DNA of 64,000 nt from Viola odorata (Eukaryota > Streptophyta > Magnoliopsida > Malpighiales > Violaceae), in the NCBI GenBank assembly GCA_963691705.1, contig OY829538.1, forward strand, positions 45,659,151 through 45,723,150. The letters run 5' to 3'. The notes below the pieces were generated by a model. That model was not told where the DNA came from. It saw only the letters and a program-made list of their open reading frames with translations, and searched no databases. The position numbers and the translations under genes are program-made. The first letter of the stretch is position 1, and each line of letters starts with the position of its first letter. Of the stretch, positions 10,746 through 21,943 are shown one piece after another.

Positions 10746-10820
10746 CTCTTCAATTATTTTCATTGCAACTCTATCCTTCACACTGCCCCATGGATTTAGC
10801 AACTCGCATTTTCCAAGAAT
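10746..10820 (-). pseudogene. Single exon fragment of a PLP-dependent cysteine-synthase-like gene
   Basis: Twenty-five codons on the minus strand include ILGKCELLNPWGSVKDRVAM, followed by a good splice donor (GAAGAG then GTAAAT at 10745). The motif N-P-x-G-S-x-K-D-R is the pyridoxal-phosphate lysine site of the cysteine synthase/cystathionine beta-synthase family. The closest relatives I recall are plant PLP-enzymes of the At1g55880 type. The position after Pro, normally Gly, is Trp here, which should spoil the loop. No upstream acceptor and no next exon are visible in the surrounding 500 bp. I read it as an isolated, decayed exon. Confidence 0.65.
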
Positions 10821-11639
10821 ATGAGTAAAGGAAGCAAAATAACTAATCAAACTAAGCTTGTCTACCAGAAAGAAGATCTCGTGAAATTTGCATCAATCAT
10901 CACAACTTCATAACACCAAAATAGAGAACACAGAGCATGTTAGTACACAAATATGAATGTACTCTACAAAAGCACAAACCAGAGATCAGGCAATACCGTA
11001 CCTGATGATTCAAATCACGTATGAATTATAGACAAGACTAGCTCTATAACAAGAAAGGAAAATCATAGCTTGATCAAAAGCACAAACGCCTATAAGGCAA
11101 AGAGATTCATTAACAATACAAAACAATTTACCCCCAGATAGGGGAAAAACTAATTCTATTTGCCCTCTTCAGTACTTTTGGTTCTCCAAACTGTAAAACT
11201 ACAAACAAAAACAAAAGTTGGTCCGATTTATCACTACATCATTAGACCCAAAAGCTCAAAAACACACGAAAGGTCACCTTGTACATACCAAACAACAAAA
11301 ACTGCACAAACCTAGATCACAAAAATACAGAAAATGATCAAAAATGAACAATACCAAATTAAACGCATGCTTAAGAAAACACCAAACACAACAAATCATT
11401 AATAAAGTTAACGACTTTACACAACAAACATACCATACAAGAAAAGGATGCAGAGAGAGATGAACTTGCTTGTGAGTTAACAAAATTAACGAGAGTGTTA
11501 GATGTTTGATTGATTTTAATCCCAAACTCCTTGGATCTGCGCCGTGGAGTTTGAAAAGAGAGAGTTGTGTATGAGGCTTGTGAATGCTAGTTTGTAAGGT
11601 TAGGTTAAGGGAGCGCACACACCATCTTTAAAAAACCCT

Positions 11640-13363
11640 TGCTTCAAAATATCGCTTATTTTTCCCACATTACCCCCTTGTAATATTTCTTTGTTAATTT
11701 TTTTAATATTATATTAAAATAATTATATATTAAAGAGCTAAGTGAAAATGCCCTGTACTATGTTTTAAAACATAAATCTCCCTTGGCTTTTAAAAACTTA
11801 ATTCCACCTTCCCTGTACTATATTTTTCAAATAAGTCGTCCCCTTTCGTTAAATTTAGCCGTTAAGTCTAGCGACAACTTCTTGTTTGACCTGCTATTTC
11901 AGGTTACAACATTTTTTCCTAAAAAAATATAATTTATTAAAAAATATATATATATATATTTAAAATTTAGAAAGTTGAAAAAAAGAAAAAGAATACTAAT
12001 TTCTATTCCATAACTCCATATTTTAGCATTCAATTTTTTCTTATTAAATTCATCTTTTTACTAGAAACAGTACATCCAATTTAACAAAATTTCACATTAA
12101 GGTCCATACAAAACAAAATTGAATTATTTACAACAACAAAATTAAACGGAGATGCCCACCAACTACACCTGTGTAGATTTTCCATTAAAATTGAATGTAT
12201 GAATTGATGTACAATAGAGTATTAACACCTAATTACAACTATTACATATTAGTTCAATATGAATTAAATCTGCAGAAATCTGGAATGAAGAAACAGTGAA
12301 GCATTAATCTCCTTTTCTTTTCTATCTTTTTCTTGGTTTATTTTTTTTTTGTTTTCCAGTTGCAGATCTAACATCAATGACATTAAGATTTAATACTAAT
12401 TATAAGAATAGTTATGAAATTTCTAAATTAATTCAAAATATATTTAAATAATTTGGAATGGTCCATAACCAATGATTTTATTATCTTTTGAAGAAGAAAA
12501 CCATGGATCGTATAAAACTCATTTCTAAGGGATTAAGGAAAATAAGAAAAGTGGATAAAAAATTACTCATCTTGAGATAGAGATTATATTGTTGTAGTTC
12601 TTAAATTATTTTGTTCATTATATAGAGTAAGAAAATTGAATTTATTTGAGAAAGAAGAATTAAAAAGATGAGAGAGAGGAGAAATGAGGGGTGTTCTTTG
12701 TGGTTTCGAGAAATGAGCAAATCCAAGCTTTTACAAAATTATAGTTTTGGACCCCAACTTCTCGAAAAGTTAGTTTTGAGATGTGTTTACCAAATAACAA
12801 TTTCAGCTTTTTAGTTTTGAAAACCAACTTCCCACACTATAACCTGAATGACAAAAGGGTCTTTAATAGGTAGAAGGTGTATTTCAATCTATGTTTTCAG
12901 ACACTAACTTGATTTTTCAAAACAACTTTTAGACCAAATTGTGGTCCGAGAAAACTACCATAGTTAGTTTACAAGACACCTCACATGTAGTTTTTTTTAT
13001 AAAAGATTATGGTTTTCTACACAATTACGGGACAAACAAAACCTTTGTCTTAAAAATAAGATATTGCCTGCAAAGCAATATAAATTTAAATATTTTTTAT
13101 TTTTTATTTGTTGAGCGATTTTACAAACCATCTTAGTTTTATTTTTATGATTAAATTTTTTATTTTACAATTAGGTAGAATTATATTTAAGGGTGCGTTT
13201 GGTTGGGGGAATTAAGGAGGAACATGACTCAGGAATCTGAAATTCTAAGCTTTATTGCGTTTGGTTGCGACAACGAATCATGACTCTCTCCTAGAATCCA
13301 ACTTTCCTTGATCTTTTGACTTTCCCAAAAATGGGGGAAAATGATTTCTTAGTTAGAGGGTGG
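11640..13363. other. AT-rich intergenic DNA with decayed repeat traces
   Basis: No gene is visible. A word CCCTGTACTAT occurs twice (near 11754 and 11812) inside a segment resembling a dispersed plant repeat. 11938-11965 is TA-rich. At 13193 a GGGTGCGTTTGGTTGGGG motif resembles the end of a plant MITE, but its partner end was not found on either side of the Ogre insertion. Confidence 0.4.
13359..13363. repeat. Left target-site duplication GGTGG of the Ogre composite
   Basis: GGTGG directly precedes the TG of LTR1 and is found again directly after the CA of LTR3 at 56300-56304. Neither side of the middle LTR has it. Confidence 0.85.
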
Positions 13364-14070
13364 TGTTGATACCCAAATTTTGACGCCATTTTTAATCAAT
13401 TTTAGCATTTCTGTCATTTATTTAATTTACTGTCATTTTTACTTGATTTACAGTCATCTGTAGTTAGTTTACTATCGCTAGCATTTTTAGGTGTTTCGTT
13501 GCATTTTTGCATCGTCGTTAGCATCGTCAGCTTTCGAAATCGCATTTTTCAATTTTTCGGCATGCATTTTCATTATTATTATTAATATTATTTTTAGCCT
13601 AAAAAAATCACGTTTTAGACTATCCGGCAGTCGTATGCTAGTTTTTCTGCATTTTTGGTCATCTCACGAATTTTAGGATTTTTAGGGTTTTAGCGCATTT
13701 TTTAGTATTTTTATTATTTTATTAATATTTTTATTCGAGCTTTTATTGGACCCGAGTAAGTCTGCTCGAACCACAGCTTGACTTTTAAATGTTTTCCATC
13801 AACTAGTTGCTAGCTTTTTTTCTGCTCGCAACGGTATACAACGTTTCGTGTAATTTTCGGCGTAACGTTTTTATTTTTCCGTTCCCGCGTTTCGCGCTTT
13901 TGAACGCGAAAATAAACGCGTCAAACGCGAAATTTTCATGCTTCGCTGTATACGGTTAAAACCGTCATATTTTTCTCTACGCGCTGGTACCCTCGGATCG
14001 AAAAGTCCGAGCGTTTGCTCGCAGGACTCAGCTCGAGCCCATTTAAATAAATTAAAGGGCATTTTAATCA

Positions 14071-14119
14071 CAACCGTTGATCTGGTCAACTCAAGAAAAG
14101 TCAACCAGATCAACGGTTG
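14071..14119. promoter_or_regulatory. Hairpin upstream of the LTR TATA box
   Basis: CAACCGTTGATCTGGT at 14071-14086 is matched perfectly by ACCAGATCAACGGTTG at 14104-14119, with a 17-nt loop. The same structure is at 33567 in LTR2 and 53033 in LTR3. It lies about 230 bp before the TATA box. A regulatory role is only possible, not shown. Confidence 0.6.
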
Positions 14120-14345
14120 ACAAATTAAAGGGGCATGGTGCATGGCACACGCGAACGGCCATGGACGTGCGTGAACAGGGGAGCGAGCCACCGAGCTGCT
14201 CGCTCCCGTCCCCTCGGCCGTTACCTGTCCCCTCGGCCATCATCACAACGCCCCTAGCCCAGCCACCTCACGGCCGTAGCCCCGCCAGCGTGAACAACAC
14301 CACCACGCGCAGCTCCTTCTCCCTCTCCTCCACGCGATTTTCTCC

Positions 14346-14353
14346 TATAAATA
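14346..14353 (+). promoter_or_regulatory. LTR1 TATA box (retrotransposon promoter)
   Basis: TATAAATA sits in a GC-rich to AT-rich transition and is followed by GGAGCTCCCATTCAACG. It is the best promoter candidate in the LTR and would start the genomic RNA roughly 30 bp downstream. Equivalent boxes are at 33842-33849 and 53308-53315. Confidence 0.65.
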
Positions 14354-15005
14354 GGAGCTCCCATTCAACGTAAAAACGACACCAAAATCGCAAGAAACCC
14401 TTGCTCCTTCTCCCTCTTGATCAGCTTGCTCATATTGAGCGACAATCGTCCAGTTCAAAGTTTGAAACGTGAGCTTTCTCTCTCTAGCTCATCTTCGGTT
14501 TTTCTGCGCAAGTTTTCTTTAATTTCGTTTGGCTTGATTTTGAGCAAATAAATTGATTGTTTTTGTGCTATTAATTCACATACGTAATGTAGATTAAATA
14601 CATGCTTTCAATTTTGAAAATCGTTGGCTAGATTGTTCGAATTAATTAGTTTTCGATAATTAACGGTTCGGTCGTTTTTTCGAAATTAAATTTTGTACGA
14701 GTCAAACTAAAAATCGAGGTTTATACGGTCGGAAAGTCGTCGAAGAGACGAACATTTCGGTACGTCCATTTTTCAAAACGGCCAAGTGTGGCCGGAGTTG
14801 GGTCGCCGGCAGTAGCTCCGGCGACCAAGGGAGGGGGTGATGAATAGTGCCATGCCTATTCATCACACGGCGCCGTTTTGGCCCCCCTCCCAAGTTTTCA
14901 AAGTTTTCAGTTAGGTCCCTCCGATTTTTAATTCTTTCCGAAATTTCAAATCGCAAGTTTTTCGTAAAAATAATTCGTACGCATCGTACGTTAATTTCTC
15001 GTATT

Positions 15006-15120
15006 ATCAACTGTTTAATTTTCTGCACTTATCAACTGTTTAATTTTCTGCACTTATCAACTGTTTAATTTTCTGCACGTATCAACTGTTTAATTTTCTG
15101 CACTTATCAACTGTTTTAAT
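15006..15120. repeat. 24-bp tandem repeats in LTR1 (four units plus variant)
   Basis: The unit is built on TATCAACTGTTTAATTTTCT plus GCAC. LTR1 has four such units and one variant. LTR2 (34500-34644) and LTR3 (53966-54110) have five plus the variant. Confidence 0.85.
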
Positions 15121-15462
15121 TCTTAGCACTTTAAATTTCCGCACTTTATTTTCTGCAATTTAAAAAATCAGTTATTTTTTTTTACCGCCTACATGGACGG
15201 TCGCACTTTAATTTCCGCAATATCAACTGCTTTAATTTTTCACAAAACTGCTGGAAATCCTTCCGCAATATCAACTGTTTTATTTTCTGCAAATATCAAT
15301 TGTTTTATTTTCCGCAATATCAACTGCTTTAATTTTTCGCACAACTGCTGGAAATCCTTCCGCAAATATCAACTGCTTTATTTTCTGCAAATATCAATTG
15401 TTTTATTTTTCGCAAATATCACCTCTCTACTTTCTGCAAATTATCCAACTGTTAAATTCTCG

Positions 15463-16470
15463 TATGCTTAAAATCAATCATTTTTCGCATGCAATCAACG
15501 TAGATATTAAATTCTCCCATGCGTAAAATCAATCATTCTTCGCATGCAATCACATAGATGTTAGATTCTCACATGCTTAAAATCAATCATTTTTCGCATG
15601 TAATCAACGTAGCATTTTAATTCTCACATGCGTAAAATCAATCATTCTCCGCATGCAATCACGTAGATGTTAGATTCTCACATGCTTAAAATCAATCATT
15701 TTTCGCATGCAATCAACGTAGATATTAAATTCTCCCATGCGTAAAATCAATCATTCTTCGCATGCAATCACGTAGATGTTAGATTCTCACATGCTTAAAA
15801 TCAATCATTTTTCGCATGCAATCAACGTAGCATTTTAATTCTCACATGCGTAAAATCAATCATTCTTCGCATGCAATCACGTAGATGTTAGATTCTCACA
15901 TGCTTAAAATCAATCATTTTTCGCATGCAATCAACGTAGCATTTTAATTCTCACATGCTTAAAATCAATCATTTTTCGCATGCAATCACGTAGCATTTTA
16001 ATTCTCACATGCTTAAAATCAATCATTTTTCGCATGCAATCACGTAGATGTTAGATTCTCACATGCTTAAAATCAATCATTTTTCGCATGCAATCAACGT
16101 AGCATTTTAATTCTCACATGCTTAAGATCAATCATTTTTCGCATGCAATCACGTAGCACTGTTAAAATTCTCACATGCGTAAAATCAATCATTTTTCGCA
16201 TGCAATCACCATAGCATTTAAATTCTCGTATGTGTAAAATCAATCATTTTTCACATACGATCAACCCAACATTTCAATTTCGTATGCGTAAAATCAATCA
16301 TTTATCGCATGCAAATCAGCTCAGCATTTAAATTCTCGTATGCGTAAAATCCATCATTTTTCGCATACAAACAACTGTCATCATTTTTGTCAAACCCAGC
16401 ATCTCACTTTCGTATACGCAAAATTCATCATTTCTCGTATGCAATCAACTGTCATTTAAATTTTCGCACT
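15463..16470. repeat. 54-bp minisatellite in LTR1
   Basis: About 18 units alternate around the core AAAATCAATCATTTTTCGCA followed by TGCAATCA(A)CGTAG. Each core is bounded by GCATGC-like words, so every unit holds a short inverted repeat. The last units near 16250-16470 are degenerate. The arrays in LTR2 (34979-35930) and LTR3 (54445-55396) have one unit fewer. Confidence 0.88.
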
Positions 16471-17370
16471 CATAAAATTGTTTACTTCTTTCTCAAGCTA
16501 TCACTAATACTCTCACTTTGTAGGTTTTAAATTCAAGCTTCGCTCGAAAGTACGCCTTTCGATTCCCTTTTATTTATTCAGCGCTTTTTTCGTAAAATAG
16601 CAGTCGTACGCATGATATATAGAACTGTTAGAATTAAAATCAACCCACCTGAACAACGTGTTTAAAGAGTCGCTTCAAATGCCATATTCATGTGATTTTA
16701 AATTCTCGCATATATTGACTGCATGTACATGGGGACTTTCGATCCCACATCAGTTTTCCACTTCAAAAACCAATCATTTAAAATTGGTACTCTGTTAGCA
16801 ATCCATGATAGGTTCACATAGCAATCAATCTAATCATGCATGACCCGATGATGAAATAAGAGGGCGCTCATTCAGTCTTACAGAAAATTCAGTCCCATCA
16901 CGTTACGGTCAAGAATAATAGACTGATCTTGATAAACGGTAACCCCGTCCGAAAGATCTTTTTTATTATTTTTGAACGGTCCCGATTGTGGAAAAGGCTA
17001 AAGTGACGATTCCTCTGAGGGCCCCCTTTTTCAAAATAAAACGCATTTTCATCAAAACACCTTTTAAACACCTCTCTCATCAACCGGTAACCGTTTTCGG
17101 ATGTGACTCGGGTGCCTAACACCTTCCCGAGACCATAATACGACCCCGAACCTTTTGTCTGGGGTCCAGACCCCTTTTTTGTGCCTTTAGTTTTTTTTAC
17201 TTATTATATTTCCTATGCCATTACGATTAAGGTTCCCTAAAGCCTAGCAACCAAATTAGGGTGGCGACTTCATTGCATGTTGCGAGGCGTCTGTCTACGC
17301 TGAGCATTGTAAGGTCCCAAATTTCGTTGCACACTCGCGAGTTTTTAATTTTCGTGGGGGCGCGACAGTT

Positions 17371-17390
17371 TGGCGACTTCACTGGGGACC
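17371..17390 (+). other. Primer-binding site of Ogre copy 1
   Basis: Three bases after the LTR end comes TGGCGACTTCACTGGGGACC, complementary to the 3' end of a tRNA with terminal CCA. Tat/Ogre elements generally use tRNA-Arg-like sites that begin TGGCGACT. I cannot confirm the exact tRNA. Confidence 0.7.
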
Positions 17391-17868
17391 TTTTGGGTCG
17401 GAGCCGGTTTTGTCTTTTTTAGAGAGGTGTTTATGTGTTTATTTATTTGCTTTGATCAATTGCTGATCTGTTCATTTATTTGCTTTATCAATTGTCATAT
17501 GCATATCATAGCGCCCTACACCCAGGGGACCAATACCAAAATAGGAGGGTAGTAGTGACGCCCTAGGACACATGTCCTAGGTAGTGTTCACCAATCCCAA
17601 CTCGGATGAACCCCTAAAGCCAGTTGAAAGGATTACTCGATTTCGTAAGGAATCGGGGACGCCAGACGACACTTTAGGGACCTTTTCATGGTATCATCCG
17701 GGAACCATTCAAGCCAGTTAGAGGTGTCGGAATCAGAGCCCCAGCACGTGCATCATGATTATACCTGTTTATCGTGGCTATTTATCTTGTTGGTATGATG
17801 ACGTGATTTTTCCTGTTATACAAACTGTGGATTTCTCACACACACCATTTACTTAGCACTTAAAATTT

Positions 17869-19630
17869 TTGATGTTTGTCCTACACGGCCCATTTTGCTC
17901 ATTCACCATGACAGCACCTACGTTACTTTCATTTGATATTTTCGGGGGACGAAGCTTCGACGATCAAGCTGCCCGAGGAGATCTGTTAGAACGGGGATTC
18001 GCCCCTGACATCACCACTAAAATCAAAGTAGAGGTTGTAGACTTTGATTTGACTAGGATTCGGATGTTAAGGAATGAGCTGACTGAAGACGAAGAGACTC
18101 AGTTTGAGGGTAGTTATGGAAAGCTACTGACCCTAGTGGATGTCAAGGCCGATTGGGGTTGTATCAGGGCAGCTCTGAAGTTCTGGGACTCCTACTATCA
18201 TTGCTTCTCTTTTGACAAAGGAGTGGACTTAACTCCTACACTCGAGGAGTACTCAACTTTGATGTGCTTCACATCACCCATATCAATCATCTACCAGAAT
18301 GTCCGACTTGACTCTGCAAGTGTAAAAATAAGACACGACAAGCTATTAGGAATCCCTACTCGTGTCAAGGAGGGTGACTACGTTTGGTGTTGGTCGGATA
18401 TCGAGGCACGATTTCAGCTATCAAATGGGGCTAGGCGCTTAAGGATTCTGGCCTTCGCCATTGTAGGATTCGTCCTTTTTCCGAGGATGAGAAACGCCAT
18501 CGACTCTTCAGCAGCCAACATCTTTTACGAGATGGAGGTAAATGTCATCAATCCTACAATAGCCATCTTAGCCGAGACCTTTCGTTCCTTAGACTCCTGC
18601 CGAAGGAAGGGGAAAGGGAGGCTCACCTGCTGCGCCCAGCTACTGACAGTATGGTTGATTAGCCACTTCAAGCAAATTCCTGATCAATCCATCTTCTTCG
18701 AGAGCTACATCAGGTCGTGCCCTCTGCTCAGAGTTATCAATGCAATGACCACAGATAAATGGGAGATGGAAAATAAAGACGTCTGGATCAACCGATTCAT
18801 CAACCTCTCAGAGGAAGACTTCAGTTGGCATGCCAAGTGGCTACGAACCTCCGATCCTATCGTCTGCTGTGGACCCCTACCTTGGGTTCCTCTAATCGGA
18901 GCTTGGGGATGTGCTCACTACTGCCCTGCCCTCGTACTCAGGCAGTTTTGCATCACCCAGATCATTCCAGTAACATTCGGCATGACGAAAAACGGATCTA
19001 CCACACACCGGAGAGAATCAGAACATCCAGTTGTACGCCCTAGACTGGGCCAACCCCTTTTGTCTCAAAGGACGTGTCGCCCCTGCCGCAACAATACCGC
19101 AATATCCACAGTGGAGGTTGCAGCGAGTCAACGGCAATGTCTTGCCTCACCTAGAAAATCAGAAACCGATAGAAGAGGAAGGAGAATCGCAAGTAAGTGG
19201 AGGAATGGATGCCATGGCTTACGCGCAAGTGGTAGAACAAATGCGAGCAGCGCAGGAAGAGCGAGATCTAATGACAGAGGAAAGAGATACTGCCGAAGCA
19301 CGTCAATGCTACGCAGAAGTCCGGAAGAATGAGGTACACCGGCGTCATAGGGATTTTGTCTGGATACAAGCAGTAAAACAGAAGGTGGCCCTCAGGGCCT
19401 TCAACGAACGCTTGAGCAGCGAAACCCGCAAGAAAGAAGCTTCGAGTGCCATAATCCAAGACAAGGATTCAACGATAAGGGTCTTGACTACTCGAGCAGA
19501 TCTAGGAGATAGGAAGAGCCAGGCATTGCAAAACCGAATTACCGCCTTAGAAGCTGAGATAGAAATGCAGAAAGGGGAGATGGCTTCGATGGAGTACCTT
19601 TGGCAGAAGAACTCTGACGCCCAGGATTGA
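17869..19630 (+). pseudogene. Ogre ORF1, copy 1 (DUF7745-like domain plus coiled coil), frameshifted
   Basis: This is the extra ORF that Ogre elements carry before gag; its function is unknown. The first frame opens at 17869, with a better-placed ATG at 17908. It contains the family hallmarks PTLEEYSTLM (about residue 125) and PLPWVPL...PALVLRQF (about 345-370), resembling the plant domain catalogued as DUF7745. After about 18985 this frame turns into Arg/Ser-rich nonsense. The expected continuation (PQYPQWRLQRVNGNV, then a long coiled coil rich in Glu, Arg and Ala) is in the +1 frame, 19031-19630. A small indel between 18985 and 19030 therefore separates domain and coiled coil. The same break is present in copy 2. 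Confidence 0.75.
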
Positions 19631-20413
19631 CGCCTTTAGGGAAAGGCTCGGATATCGGCAAACCTTTTCTTTTAGCTAGGACCCCTAATTTCATCTATCT
19701 TAGCCATTTTTGATGAACTTAGGTAGTTGGCAAGTTTACCATACTTTTGTAAACACTTTAATAAAGTCGTACTCTTTCGGATATTTATTAAAATTGCCTA
19801 TCTTTTTCATATCAATTATCCATCCCAAATACAACTCAAAAGACCATCGCAAAAAGAAAAAGAAAATCCCTCCGAGATAAACACAATCTTTTCACTAAAA
19901 AACCAGAAAAATCAAACCAAGCAATATATAGCCAAGTAGCCCTCGCTCATGACCCTATCCTTTTAGTTTATCACAAGAACTTCCGAGTTCATAGCATAGA
20001 TCGACGTCCCTCCCCTTGGTTGGGTTCACTAGGCATCAGGCCCTACAGCGTTGAAAGCATAATGTGAAAAGAGATCCCCCTAGCATGACGGCGTTGGTTG
20101 CCCCTGCTGATTTGGGTTTCGCCGTTAGCATCTCAGATTTGCGTCATATCGTTGGAATGTATAGAGGCTTCCTTCGTATCTCGCCAACGACCAGGATATC
20201 TCGCCTCCGCGACCACCCTGAAAATATCAAATGAAAGTACAAGCCAGAAAAGCGAATGAGCAAATTTGGAGACCTCGGGATTGCACATCACCTGTGTATC
20301 TTCATTTATACTCACTGTTTTTGTGTTTTTTCCCTTTTTTCAGGTTCACCATAGCTCCTCGGAAGCAAGCTACTCCGCACAGGCTCCCTTTGACTAGACT
20401 TCAAAAGCGAAAA
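19631..20413 (+). other. Spacer between ORF1 and gag with a splice-acceptor-like tract
   Basis: No gene is seen here. A pyrimidine tract (TGTTTTTTCCCTTTTTTCAG) ends at 20342 and resembles a 3' splice site 70 bp before the gag ATG. A matching donor was not identified. Confidence 0.4.
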
Positions 20414-21937
20414 ATGACTGAACCGGCCAAGACCGATGAAGCACTGACCGCTAGAATTGCTGAGTTAGAGGAGCAAGTTAGGATCACTACGGAAAGGGCC
20501 GCCAGGGCCGAAAAGGAAAGAGATGAAGCTGTCACCGAGTTTCCACCGGGTTTCGATCCCCCTCAAACAAACAGACCTTCCCTTTTACTCACCGTCGCAG
20601 GACCTTCGGTACTCCCACCCCTGTCCGCCCCCCCGGGCCGTTGGAGATGGGTTAGTCCCTTCACTGTACCCAACGCTGCAAGTCCTCCAGTTAAGGCGGG
20701 TGAAGAGATCTCCCCGTCGCTTCAGCACCTTTCAATCAACCCTGCTGTGGACCCCAGCAAGAGCCAGGCCCACCCAGAGAATCCGTATCTCCCTCCTATT
20801 CCTCCGAGCACAGTTCCCGGACCTGTGGGAACTCAGCTCCTCACTTTCAACTCAGCACAACCGCAGTTCTCATCAGGACTGGCACTACCCTTCGGTTCCA
20901 ACCCCATCGGGGCCGAGCAACCGAAAAATGATCGGCTAAACCTACTTGAGGAAAGGCTCCGAGCAATTGAAGGGGCTGATCCATTTGACCCTACCGGCCT
21001 TGCCGATATGTGTATGGTCCCCGGGATTGTCGTACCCCCGAAGTACAAAATCCCTGACTTCGAAAAATATACTGGGGTAGAGTGCCCAAAGACCCATCTC
21101 AGAGCATACTGCAACAAGATGGCAGAGGTAATCCACAATGAGCCGTTGTTGATTCATCTCTTCCGGGAAAGCTTGACCAAGCACGCCCTGACATGGTATA
21201 TGGGGCTAGATCGAGCCAGGATCAGGACATGGAGAGACTTATCCGACGCATTCTACCGGCAATATAAGTTCAATATGGAGGTAGCACCCGACCGCGCTGA
21301 TCTGCAAAACATGGAAAAGAAAGTCGGCGAGTCCGTAAAAACCTATGCTCAGAGATGGAGGGAGGTGGCCTCACGGATCTCTCCACCCTTAAGCGACAAG
21401 GAACTCCTGTCGATCTTCTTGCACACCTTCAAGGCTCCCTACTACACCTACCTGATCTCAAACCCCTTAAATAGCTTCTCCGATATGGTCCTAATTGCCG
21501 AAAGAGTCGAGCAAGGAATTAAGTCAGGACGAATCTTGCCTTCAGCATCGGAATCTGCGCCCAGGAAAGCACCTATCATAAAAAGAGATGTTGGATTTGT
21601 GGCTCCCCAAGCTCATCAGGGGCAGCCATTTCCACCACCTCCACCTTATTTATCGCCATCGCCCTACCCTCTGCCGTCATTATATCAACCTACCTACTTT
21701 CCTTTCACCTCGCCGCCTGTTGCCAATATCGCGCCTCAAAGCCCTACGCATTTCCCATCAGTACAAGCATCACAACCCATGCAACCCAAGCCATATAACC
21801 CACCAAAAAACCCAAATAACCAAAACACGACAAACAATCGGTGGAGCCGAGAGCCTCCACCTCCTCTTCCTCTTCCTACAGGAGAAATCTACAAACATCT
21901 CTTGGCAGCCGGACAGATCGTACCGGTGCCGGCTTAG
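20414..21937 (+). pseudogene. Ogre gag, copy 1 (N-terminal part up to an in-frame TAG)
   Basis: Gag forms the virus-like particle that packages the element RNA. The ATG at 20414 (MTEPAKTDEALTARIAEL) is preferred over the frame opening at 20231, because the sequence before it is hydrophobic, unlike gag, and ends in a splice-acceptor-like tract. A short coiled coil is followed by a Pro-rich stretch. The retrotransposon gag core comes next, with PKYKIPDFEKYTG, HLRAYCNKM, ALTWYMGL, TWRDLSDAFYRQYKFN and YAQRWRE (about residues 200-320), then another Pro-rich linker. The frame stops at TAG (21935-21937), but homologous coding continues in the same frame immediately after it. Confidence 0.8.
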
Positions 21938-21943
21938 CCTCAA

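Larger units (their letters stand above)
13364..17367 (+). repeat. Ogre LTR1 (4004 bp)
   Basis: This outer left LTR has a TATA box at 14346-14353, a 16-bp-stem hairpin at 14071-14119, a 24-bp array and a 54-bp array. It is 42 bp longer than LTR2 and LTR3. The main differences are an extra 12 bp in GCATCGTCGTTAGCATCGTC near 13515, four instead of five 24-bp units, and one additional 54-bp unit near 15957-16010. I also count about 18 scattered substitutions. No difference is seen in the last 145 bp. Confidence 0.93.

Noticed and set aside
9279..11640. A complete Helitron or Pack-MULE
   Set aside because: Gene fragments are present, but neither TC...CTRR with a terminal hairpin nor long terminal inverted repeats could be seen.
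13193..13363. MITE beginning GGGTGCGTTTGGTTGGGG, split by the Ogre
   Set aside because: No reverse-complement end was found on the right side (56300-56700), so only a resemblance remains.
13871..14373. Open frames within the LTRs (also 33367-33869 and 52833-53335)
   Set aside because: They overlap the promoter zone and TATA box, conflict on both strands and show no protein motif.
15463..16470. Regularly spaced repeats resembling a CRISPR array
   Set aside because: The units are contiguous 54-bp minisatellite copies with no unique spacers, inside a plant LTR.
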